From assembly GCA_034440575.1 (NCBI GenBank), contig JAOTOL010001433.1, positions 692,001 to 756,000 on the forward strand: a DNA stretch of 64,000 bases, in the 5' to 3' direction. Positions 41,646-53,600 of this stretch are shown here, piece after piece (position 1 is the first letter of the stretch; the number at the start of each line of letters is the position of its first letter). Source of the DNA: Imbricaverruca yamaguchii. Lineage: Eukaryota > Arthropoda > Thecostraca > Neoverrucidae. The position numbers and the translations under genes are program-made. Below the pieces are notes generated by a model. It did not search any database and was not told the origin of the DNA. It saw only the letters and a program-made list of their open reading frames with translations.

Positions 41646-44600
41646 GTGAGTCGGCCGAGCAGTGCTGCTGTAATGGTGTCTCGCTGGATGTTTGTTTGTT
41701 TATTAGGTGATTCACGACACACTATGCACATTCACGGCTTGTGGTGTTTATTGGGTGTTTCACGACACACTTTATGCACATTCACTGTTAATGGCGCCGC
41801 CCACACTGTTTCGCCGGTGGGCCGCGGGATTGGGAAATGTACCGATCTGGTGTAGAACCCGGGACCTTTGGTATCCAGCGCCCAACACCTTAACCACTCG
41901 GTCATCCCCGCCCCTCGCCTTGGATGTGAGATGTCGAAACGGGTACGGAAGGATGTCGAAATCGCCATGGAAACGGTGTTATTGACATGTGTTCTGCGAA
42001 CCCAGTGTTGAGACAAGTGCGTACATATCTGGGGACACTGATATTAATGCTGATGATACAACATCTATATGCTATCAACTGGTATCGTGCAACATAGCAT
42101 ATAATAGCTAATCCGTTCACCTGGAATTGCTCTACGGGATGTTCGTTGCCGCGATACCAGATCCGTTGTGCTGAGCATAAGCACGATACTTGAAAACGGG
42201 ATACAGTGATAAATTAGAAATGAAGACTTCACAAACACGCACCAAAAAGAGCGATGTCGATACCCCTTTGGGGAGAATGACATCTGTGTTCAGTAAGTGG
42301 TATGGTCCGCCATATTTCGTGAATAATTTATCGCTGTGTCGTCGGCTGGCGACGGCGGGGGTCTGCCAGGCACGCCTGCTGGACAACACCCGAGTGGCCA
42401 CTCCGGATAATTAGGCAGCCTTGCTGACTTGCACATCCATTTAACACTAATTACCACCAGGGGCCGCGGTAGCTCAGTTGGTGGAGCGTCGGACTCTTGA
42501 TCGCCAGGCTGTGGGTTCGAATCTCATAACAGATGACTGCATTTATCGAGTCCACCCTCGTTCAATCGGCGTGAGAGGTTGGCGCGCTGCATACGTTTGG
42601 ATGCGCCGTAAAATAACACAAAGTTCACTGGGCGCTACATGACCAATGTAGTAGATGCGCCCCAAATCCCTAATAACCAACCAACACAAAGTTCACACCA
42701 CTAGCCACCAGCGGTAGTGGCGTACTTAATTACTGTCGCTGAGACAGCGACATGGGCACCACTGTACACCGCCGCATCATACCGCCCGGAGGGCCGAGTT
42801 GAGCTACGAAGCACGGGGGCGGTGCAGCGACCGAGCATGGCAGACTGCAGCAGCAGCAGCTGGCGTCGACCCGCTGCCACAGCCGCCAGCCAAAACACTT
42901 CCGTATATATAGCACCCTTGCCTCAAGCAACCGCGCTCGACATGCTTATTGGTTCGGGCTGATAAGCGTGCGCTCCAAGTCCACAACGCCGTTTCTCTTG
43001 CGGCAAGCGACGTTCAGTGAAGAAGTGGAACCCTGGACGTCCGGTGACCGCCAGCAGTCCATGCGCCCTTGGTCCGCCCCCGAACAATGCATCAATCGAC
43101 AGTGCAATCCGACAGTGCAGCCCGTCACGCCCCGCACTGCCAGCTGTCCGGGGCGCGGCGCAGTTGCTGGTCCGTGCCGGCAACTGGCGACCGTGCCGGC
43201 GGCCGCGGCGGACTTGCAGTCGCGCTCCGTCCCCCAGTGCTGTTCCGACCCTGTGCCGCGGACGGTCTCAAAACACCGTGTTATCGTTGCCCGTTTGCCA
43301 AGTCTGTGGCGTCATGTTTGGTAGCCTCAGCCGGCGCGCCGCGAACGGGTGCTATATATACGGAAGTGTTTTGGCTGGCGGCTGTGGCAGCGGGTCGGCG
43401 CCAGCTGCTGCAGTCTGCCATGCTCGGTCGCTGCACCGCCCCCGTGCTTCGTAGCTCAACTCGGCTCGGCAACTGAGGCCTCCGACGGCCCGGAAACCCT
43501 GTCGGACGGCTCCAGGTGTCGACTCCGGCGGTATGATGCCGCGGTGTACAGTGGTGACCCCTGCCGCTATTCCAGCGACAGGGAGTCCAGGTGTCACCAC
43601 TGGCGGTATGATGCCACGGTGTACAATGGTGTTTGCCGCCGTTTCCATGGTCAGAGAATGTCACCTCGCTGCTTCCGCGCTCTGTGGCGTTTGTGGCGTT
43701 TTGTTGAGGAGCTTCATCATTGTTGAGGAGGCGAGCACCGGCCGTGCCGCTCCAAGTAGTTGGTGTGTGTTTGTGTTTGTGTTTCCGGTGAGCCACGTGT
43801 TTGCGTGCCGCACTCGGCATGTATCGTGATGTGGCGCCAACTTGTATTCGGCGGGCGCGTTTTGAAACCCAGTCAACTAGCTAATTGGTGGTGCCGATCT
43901 TGCATGCATCTTTGATGTGACATAATTTTTACATGCACTAATGGAGTGGATATTTCCTTTCGTGGTTTGATTTTATTAAACCTTGACGTCCTTTGTTGGA
44001 TGGTTATTTGGGCTTCACATCCAATGTTAAATGGTTTGATAAATGCATTTTAGTCTCTACATCCACCACTGCACCGACGACATCATTTGTGCATTGTGTG
44101 CAATATGTATATTGTGTTTTAAACTATACGTGCTAAATTGGACGTTATATGTGTGATATGTGTGGACGTTTCACTGTCGCGTGGTAAAAAATAATTAGCA
44201 CATCACAACCGTTACCATCCCTTCCTAAGTAGCAACACCACGTAACCACATTCGTCATAAGGACATGAGTAAAACAACGGGGAGGAAGGGAAAATACGAC
44301 ACCTATCCAAGATGATGAAAAGACAGCACATACCATCGCTACAGGACCCAGTCCTGTCGAGATTCGACCTCGGACACTTGTTTATCTGCAGAGATGCTGA
44401 GGTCACATGTTTGAAGAAAATATCCTCTCCGTATTCGATTTACTGAAAATTTCCGTCTCCACATCCGGGATTGTAAAACCCAAGTCCAAGTTGAATGCGC
44501 AAATCCCAGTTTCAAAGCACAAGCTTCAAAAATCCCACAACGTGTAACAACTCCATTATCGGCCGACCTCGATGGCATAAACAGCTTCTAAAGATAGTCT

Positions 44601-47600
44601 CGTGCAGGGTTTGAACGTTCGCAGCCAGTTGGGCGTTAGTAGACCAGCGCCATAACATTTGTCCATAGTTCACAACCTCCGGCGATATATTCAAATATTT
44701 GCCGAGTGGTGATTTTGCGCTTGTTTCCGAATAATCTGAAGAAGAAAAAAAAACAGGTTATCTGTATGATTCCATGGTAAGACTTGGTTATCTCATTGGA
44801 GTGTGTTGGTATCTTGTTGAGCAATCTGGTGTTCCTTTTTGTCCAAGCCCCCTGGCCCAGTTTGGGGGCCGACCCGGCGTTAGAATGGAAACCACCTCCC
44901 TCGGAACCGAGTGCTGGCGAATTGCTGTTGGCTGGTGGCGATAGGCTACCCGGCCACCCTCGAGTCTGAATCCTCGTTCGAATCATTGCCGGTGGTTTGC
45001 CTCGTGCTGAGCATGGTACGCGTGTGCTGTTGCGTTGTGCCGTCGTGTGCGGTCGGCCTGTGCGCGGCATTTCGCTGTTGTGGAATTCCAGGATTTAAGT
45101 GTGTTTGTTATGGGTTGTTCGGCGCGTCCTCAAACATATTTTCGTCTCATGAATTGATTTTCATGAAATACGTTATGGTAGAACTGAGCCGTTCCAACAC
45201 TTACCAGGCTTGTCATAATCGATATGGGCACTGCGTGGCCAATGAAGTCCATGCGCCCTGAAGCCCTATCACTATCGATGATGGCACGGTGACTAATGGC
45301 ATCGATGTTTTGTGCACATGTGCTACTTTTGAATAGGTTTTGCAGTATTTTTTTACGCTTTAAAACGTGATGTCAACGACACAAGTGGCGTTAAACATAT
45401 GTCCCTTCCACTTGACGGTACTGCCACGGCCAGAGACCGGATTGGCGTTGGAGCCATGTTGCAGTGGCGCTGTGCGATGCATCGTGTCAGAGACCGGATC
45501 AGTGTGGCGCTGTGCGATGTTTGTGTCAGAGACCGGATCGGTGTGTTGCAGTGGCGCTGTGTGGTGTTTCAGTGTCGGTACATCAGCCGGGCGATATTTC
45601 AGTGTCGGTACATCAGCCGGGCGATGTTTCAGTATCGGTACAGCGTCCGGGCGGTGTTTCAGTGTTGGTACATGATGTTTCAGTGTCGGTACAGCATCCG
45701 GGCGGTGTTTCACTGTCTGTACACGGTGTTTCAGTGTCTGTACAGCAGCTGGGCGGTGTTTCAGTGTTGGTACACGATGTTTCAGTGTCGGTACAGCATC
45801 CGGGCGGTGTTTCAGTGTTGGTACACGGTGTTTCAGGGTCGGTACAGCAGCCGGGCGGTGTTTCATTGTCTGTACACGGTGTTTCAGTATCGGTGCAGCA
45901 GCTGGGGCCGGACCGGGACGGCACCAGCACGCTGCCGTCGCCCGTCGGCTGGCCGCCGCCGACGGCCGCGACAGACCGGTCGACCCCGCCGACCGTGTGG
46001 CCGGCGGCGAGCGGCCGCGGCGTGCAGGCGGCGTCGGCCGACCGCCTGACCTCGCCGGCCGTCTGGCCGGTCATCGGCGCCCGGCCTGCCGTCCTGTCTT
46101 CCGTCGGCGGGCTCGAGCCGCTGCCGGAGCCGGCCGGCTGCACGCCCTGCCTGGATCAGAGTATGGCGCGCAAGCGGCGCCGCCGGCAGGAGCAGGAGGA
46201 CGCCGAGCTGAGCGAAGACAGCGACCCGGTGACGGCCGAGGCCGGCCCGGAGATGCGGCCGGCCGCCCGGCCTCAGCCGTCGGCGCTCAGCGGTAAACGG
46301 CCGCGCTTCAACGTGGCGGCGCTCAGCACCTCGCTGATGTCACAGGTCAGTCGCCCGCGTAGCGTATAGATGCGCGCATTTGCACCACCGAGCTTGATTT
46401 GGCTGTCAGCACTTATAGCCCGTCACATCCGCCATGCCCTAATGATTGTGTGCCTGCTCTGTATTCAAAAATATGTCGTGTACCGGGTAAAAATTGTCAT
46501 TATGCCTGTCATCCCAAGCATTGTTAGATCTTTTTCTTGTAGAAGGATTCACCGGCGTGATTGGAATGACTGAAAACTATTGTTCTTTGGAAGGCCACTA
46601 TCGGATAAGTGTTCGGATGGTAAGAAGAGAAATTATTTTCTTGGAACTGTACAGCCCTTAAGTGTTTCTCTCCGCATCCAATATTCCGAAACATAAATCC
46701 AGCCCTGTTTTTGTAGCTCATCAACTAAGAATGCCCCGGCCACATTATTCTCCACTGATGTTGACATGCTCGGACATGTCGCGAGTGTGCTATGGCGCCG
46801 GCCGTGCGGTGACTCGCGTCGTGTGCTGTGGTCAGGAGGAGGTGGCCAGCAGCAGCGGCAGGGGCAGCGGCAGCACCACCACCATGTCGCCCTGCTACCC
46901 GGGCCCGACCCGGTACGGCGGCGCCAACAACCACCGCCGGCTGCGCGTGCCGCCGCCCACCTCGGTCGGACCGTACCGGGTGAGTCGCGCGCCGGCGCCG
47001 GCGCTGCGGCTGGACGGGCACTGGCCGCGCCACGGTGTACCGAGAGACGGCACGCGTGTGCGCCACACGGTGGGCGGCTGGCGGCTCGGCTGGCGGCCGC
47101 CAGCGACGAGCGAGTTGTGTGCGTCGTGCTTATTCCGAGAGTTGTGCGTTCTGACGGCGAGTGGCCCCAGCCTTTCTGCGGTTACCGTCTTTTCTCGTTT
47201 TTTTTTAAAGAATGATAATTGGTGTCAAATGACCGCGTAGTCGGCGCGCCCTCAAACCCAAATAATCAATCAATCGAGACTGGCAGATATGACGTTACGT
47301 GCTGTTGGGCGGTCTCGTGCTGGTGTGATTTTGTCAGTGGGACGCTGCAGCTTGTCTGTATTGCCGGTGGTGTGCCGTGCTCTTGGCATTCATTTATCGT
47401 ACAGTGGATGGCGTGAGTCCAAGACGTCAAATCCAGTTATGGCTTGAAGGACGTCAGCAAGGTCACGTATATAAGTGACGACAGGAGGAAAATAACTGTT
47501 TAACGACACATTTTCAAGATAATATTAAAAGGGAGTATTGTATATAAAACATGCGTTGATTACTGCAGATTATTTCAGTTATATTCTGTTACTCCCATTT

Positions 47601-50600
47601 CACTGTATGACTGATGTTTACTTTTCTCTGTCTGATTGACGATGTTGCATGCATTTCACTGTTTCACTGACGATGTTATGGGCGCTGCATGACCGATGTA
47701 GTCGATGCGCCCCTAAACTCCAATAACCAACCAATAACCAAGTATTTCAGTTATATTTCACGAACGTCAGTTCAAGAAGTAAAAACCGTTAGATGGAGTC
47801 GCAATAAACCTCTACCAGGTGTAGGCTTTCACATACGATTTGGAATTCCGATGCGCTGGCCGAGCGATAGTGCCTGTCGCATCGTTAAAATAGTTTTTCG
47901 TTATGCATGGGATGTCGACACGAGCCCAGTAGAATGTCGAAATTTGCCATGGAATTAGTGTCATTTAAAATGCTTTTGATGTCTTTCAGACTCAAATTTG
48001 AGCCCGTGGTGTAGGAACTTTTGACTACCTTTATCGTTCGTTGTGAGGTTCATAATTTATGATTAGAATCGGGATATGGAGAATGATGAGTATGTTGTAA
48101 ACTGGCATTGTGTGCCATATATAGGTAATCTCTACCTGAAATTTCGTTGCGGAATGTTCGTGTATGCCAAATTTTCGTGTTAGCATTAATTGTCGAGTGC
48201 ATGCACATGATGCTTATAAACAAGATACTGTTATAAAGTGTCATACAGTGTCATACTTGTCATACAAAGACAGGAGGCCACGAATACTTCATCAGCGTGC
48301 ATCAGCAGGAACAGGATGTCGATACTTCTTGAAGAGGGATGTCGATTGACTGTTCAAAAAGTGGTATATTTCACCCTATTTCACGATCGATTTATCACTG
48401 GTCGGTCGTGTCGGCCACCGCCGGCCGCTAAATGACTCCGTAGTCGGCTCGCTCTAAACCCAAATAATCGATCGACTTGTAAAAATAACGTAAATAATCC
48501 GCGTCCGGGGCCGCCGCTGACCGGCGATGTTGCCGCCAGGTGAGGCCGCGGGCGGTGCCGGTGCACGCGCCGTCGGCCGGCCAGGACGAGCCGGCCACCA
48601 TGTCGACGACGGCGCGCCGCATCCTGTCCGTGCTGGAGCACATGTCGACGCCGGTGACGGACGCGCGCCGCGTGCCGGTGGCGTCGCCCGGCGCCCGCCT
48701 GCTGGAGGCCAGCTTCAGCGGCGACCGCAGCCGGCGCGCCGGCCTGTACGGCGCGCACGGCGCGCGGCTGGGCCGCCGCACGCGCAGCCCGCCCGTCCAC
48801 CGGGTCGTGTCGCCCGTCAAGGTCACCGTCGAGCCCAACCGCAGCCTGACGGGGCCGGCGGCGGCGGCGCGCGCCGACACCGACGCGCAGGATGCCGCGG
48901 CCAGGTGAGTTGGCGGTTGGGGGCCGGTGTGGGCTGTGGGCTCCCGTTACACCTCGAGAAACGCGGCATGGCACACCTGCGTCGCTACACGGCGGTGTGT
49001 GTCGCCACAAGTTGGCGGTCTGGGGCCGGCGGGCCTGCTGTCGCCAACTGTCGTGCAGATTGAACTCAAAGAATGGCGCTGAATTGAACTCAAAGTATGA
49101 CGCTGAAATATTTCAGTATGCTTTGTTGAGATCAGTTATTTACCAGCTTAATTGTGTTCGTATCAGAGAGCCTGCCCCTATCTTCTACGGTCGTTTTCTG
49201 AACGATAGTACGAAAAAAAATATGCTGAGGCCCAATTTTCAAGACTGAATCAAAAGCACATGTTAATGCCGTGCATCAATTAACTCGGTAAGATCTTGAG
49301 GTGCTAGGCACAGAGGTAAGGCATTATTTTTGGCCAGCTTTGATCTTCACTTGTTAGTATTCGAGTTGCATTGCGTAATTATTGGTTGGTTATCGGGGTT
49401 GATTGGCACATCAACTGCAGTGGCCATGCAGCTCCCATTTGGGTAATCCTTGGTTGGTTATTGGTTTTACGACACGCCGACCGTTAGAGTCGTGTAGCGT
49501 CGCCAATCTCTCACGCTGATTGGTCGCGGGCGAAGAGTAGCGACAGGTGAGACCTCAACCCACGATCTTCCGATTGCGAGACGGGCAACTTACCCCTAGA
49601 CTAATCGTCCCCTTTTGTGTATTCCTTGAGTTCACGAAATCATGGAGTGCATTATGTTTGGTATACCGAGTAAATGAAGTGCTTTCATTTTAGTAGGACT
49701 AGATATACATGTATTGCTTTTCCATGCATTCAGAGGGTGTTTAATTCCCTTGCAGTTTTACTTTTATTTGGTCAAAATTATGTATCCTAAGTTTGATCAG
49801 TGCATTGCGGTGTGCAATGTGTGGCAGTCCGGCGGATACTGTGTACTGCTTACTACACTTGGCATACTGGGCACAATACTGGTATGGGGTCCAACATGTA
49901 CCTTTCGTTGTAAACCAGAACTTCAAATTGAGCGTTATATCTGAGGTGGTTACGTGCACCAGATGAGGCATCACCTTTCCGTGGTGGGGGAGATTGAATG
50001 CCCCAGTGACTCGGCGACCATCATACCGGCGAGGGGTGAGACCAAGGGTGCCTCACTCGTCCTTCCGTCCATACGCTCCCATTCCAATGCCTATCTCATC
50101 CCAACATCCATGCCCTTCATCTGGCCCTGCAACACAAACTATCCCTACTATGAGCAGGCAGGGCAACTTCCTCGGTCCTGCCCACCAGCTCAGTTTTATC
50201 TCCGGTGATGACCGACCTTTGTGCCCACGGTGTTCTGACCCGCTTACCGTTTGTCATGTTTTAATAGGCTGTTTATCATTAGAACCTCTACGACACCAGA
50301 TTTTAAGACCTGTAAACAGCGACACTTTGCGTATGTTGCTAAAGGATGACTGTGAGGTTGTGTCGTCTGGGGACATTTTTACTTTCCTTCGACAAGCAAA
50401 TTTTGATGTCATCTATCGCCGTCTCTGAATATTTTGTCTTGCTGCCTACTGTAGGAGCATAATAAATAGCCTATAAACACAGTTATGGGCGCAAAATGTC
50501 CATGGCAGTCGACGCGCCCCAATTCATCATCATCATCATAAGGTGGTTACGTGGTAGCAATTTATAATAAACTCCGCCTTGGAGCGAACTGTTCCCCACA

Positions 50601-53600
50601 GGGAATATCAATTTGATGGTCCATACCATGAAGGCAACGCCTTTATTTTCAAGAATAGATGGCTGTCACAGTATTTGTGCACGGGCGTTGCGATGAAGCA
50701 TGATCAAGAACAGTTTCATTTGCCGCGGAAACTTATTGGGCCAGGGCAGGACCGTATACCATGTGTTCTGTGCTTAATGTCCAGCAAATCTTACCTAAGT
50801 CATCCCAATCTAAGCCGAACAATTATTAATGGCGTAAGCTACACCTTCGGATGTTGGATGGCGCAAAGCCAATGCTAGCACATAACAAACTAACATCAGC
50901 TAGCTCCAACAATTTTTGATATTGTGAAGCCTACACATATTGATGTTGATTGCCTAAAGCTTGTGGTAATCGGCAATAAACTAGCCTAACCTAGCCCCAT
51001 GATTTATGATGACATCAAACTTGAACCTACAGACGATGTATGGAATGAAACCGATACCTACGTCTGTCGCAGAGCATAACATCTGAAATTTAATGCAAGC
51101 AGACCTAAGCAAACTCCGACAATTTGTAATGCCCAGACACATACTCGTACGAATATTGGGTAACATACAATCCAAGCCAATTGTGCCAAAGGTTGGATGA
51201 TGTGGAACTTACACCAACGGATGTTCGATCACACTAAGCCTGCGCCTTCCGATGTTGGATCACACGCGACAAATATACATCAGTGGCGATGACAGGTCCG
51301 TGTTTGTCATAGTTTGCAGTCTTCCTTGGCTCGGTACCAGAGAAATTCTTGCCTTTCATCTCAGGAATACATAATGCGTCGATGTTTCCGACGGAGCCTC
51401 TGGGTTTGTCGCACAATTAACGGGCCTTCTTAGCTCTTTTGAAGTGCCTGCTGCGTCGCAAGTGAGTCGAGATCAGCAAAGTGAATACCACACTGATGCG
51501 GCCGGGGTTCCACCGTTGATGGTCAAAGCCCCCTCTGTCCTTCCCGCCCGGTTTCAGCCCCTCCCCATCTACCTCGAAATCCCCACCTCTCATTCCCCAT
51601 CCGCTATCCAACCTACGCTCACCCACCTCCACAGGGTTAAAATATTGGCTTTTCGTTAGGTGTGAAATGTCTAATCAAGCACAGTAGGATATCGAAATTT
51701 GACATCGATTTAGTGTCATTTAAGATGCTTTTCATGTCTTTCAGACTCAAATTTAAACCAATGGTTTGGGAATTTATGATTGTACCGTTGCGATGTGTTT
51801 GTAGGTATTGTATACCATATCGCATCATAGATAATCCAGAAACCTGAATTTGCGTTGCGAAATGCTCGTGTTTCGAGAGCACGAACATGACTTATAAACA
51901 ACATACTGTTAGAAAGGAAACACGAGGACTTCATAAGCACGCATCAATGATCAGGATGTCGATTGGTATTCAGCAACTGGTATATTTCACCTTCCACGAA
52001 TAATTTATCATTGCACCTCCACCTCCAAGCCCAGCCTCCCTCCAGAATTATCAACGTAATTATCTGCTGAATTCCCAGCCAGCACGCCATTACCAATGGC
52101 CGGGAAGTCCACCTACGGCTCCCTCCAAGATACTTGTACCCTGATGTGTTGTCAAGTATACGGTTAAAATGTCAGCGAGCATCGAATTAAACGTATGGTA
52201 AGCTGAGGGTTTTAAAGCCAGCACTAGGACTGTGGAGGTCCTTAAGCCGGACACAACGACGGTGGGAAGTAATACTCTGCCGATTGAGGATAGGTCGTAC
52301 CTTCGCGACACATGGCTACATACTGACCGGTGATGAACGACCTTTATGCCCACGCTGTTCGGACCCGCTTACCGTGTATCATGTTTCGGTAGGTTGTGTA
52401 CTTTTCGAGCCACTTCCACGCCAAATTTCAGGACAGCTGGACGCCGACATTACTTTGCATACGCCAATAGAGACACTACTCTGGAGTCGTGACGTCTGGG
52501 AACATTTTTACCTTCCTTCAACAAGCACGCTTTGATGTTGTATATCGCCGCTCGTGAGGATTATTTATTACTGACTGCTGTGGGAGCATGATATATTCTC
52601 TGTAAACACAGTTATGGGCGCAACATGATCTTGGCAGTCGACGCGCCCCTAAGCTCCAATTCATCATCATGTTTCTGATAGTTAGCCTCCAACTCATTGG
52701 CTGTAAGCGATAATCCGTGGTATGATTCGATTGCACACAAAACCCCATCATGCCCCAGTCGTTATCCTTCCTAATCTCGTACCGACATGTAGCTGCCCAC
52801 GTTCGCCCCAACAACATGGGTAAAACAATGATGCAAAACGATAATGTAACAGCTGTTATGGATGGTAGGAGTTGCTGATGATCAAGTGGTGGCACGTATC
52901 AATGACTCAGTACCAACTAATCTGGAGACGCGAACCCGAGGCACCAAAAATGTAACGTCCAGATTTACTTGTCTGCGTAGCCTTACGTACCGGAAAAAAA
53001 GACATCATCGGAGCGTAATCATGGCCTGAATGAACGTCAACGTTCTGCATTAGCACTAATTTAAGTGAAATACACAAACTAGATAAGATGTCGATTAACT
53101 GCAATATCATTCGCGTAAATAACCAAAAGGGATGCTTTTCATGGATGGATGTACAAAATATGTACAATAATAGCTTGGACAAAATAGCACCTTAGTAATC
53201 AACTTAGAGTGAAACGTTGTTTTTAAAGAAATGGAATGAAAAAGTATGCAAGGATTGCTGGCTCGGTGGTGGCACATTTTTGTCGCAAGATACTTGGCAC
53301 GAGCGGCCGAGGGCGGGCTGCCCGCCTGTCGGCCGAATGGTGTGGGTTCGAGTCTCCCAGTGGCTCTTGGCCGGACACCAATCGCCGCCGGAGATTCACG
53401 ACGCCATGTGACCAAACAGTCGATGCGTCACGAAGCCAACACCCGACCGACGAGCGTTCGTTGGGCCGCTGGGTGGCAAAGTGTCGACGCCGACAAGCGT
53501 GCCTGTTCTGTTTCGGTTTAGTGAGGGCGTGCCGACTTGTTCCAGGCGGGTGACATTCTCCAGCGAGACAGTGGAGGCGACCGGCACCGCCGCCGCCACC

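Larger units (their letters stand above)
46980..48539 (+). other. NUP153 intron 4
   Basis: Contains a retro-element at 47586-47742, a hAT-type MITE at 47880-48400 and two hairpin-tail fragments (about 47222-47275 and 48428-48475). No additional exon. Confidence 0.7.
48905..53521 (+). other. NUP153 intron 5
   Basis: A 4.6-kb intron holding a SINE (49450-49611), a chimeric LINE insertion (49957-50540), a hAT-type MITE (51632-52013), a LINE 3' fragment (52130-52680) and a diverged SINE (53264-53452). It ends with a pyrimidine-rich acceptor CCTGTTCTGTTTCGGTTTAG. Confidence 0.8.

Noticed and set aside
42459..42540. tRNA-Lys gene
   Set aside because: A and B boxes are present, but the acceptor arm does not pair, and the same head recurs as part of a SINE.
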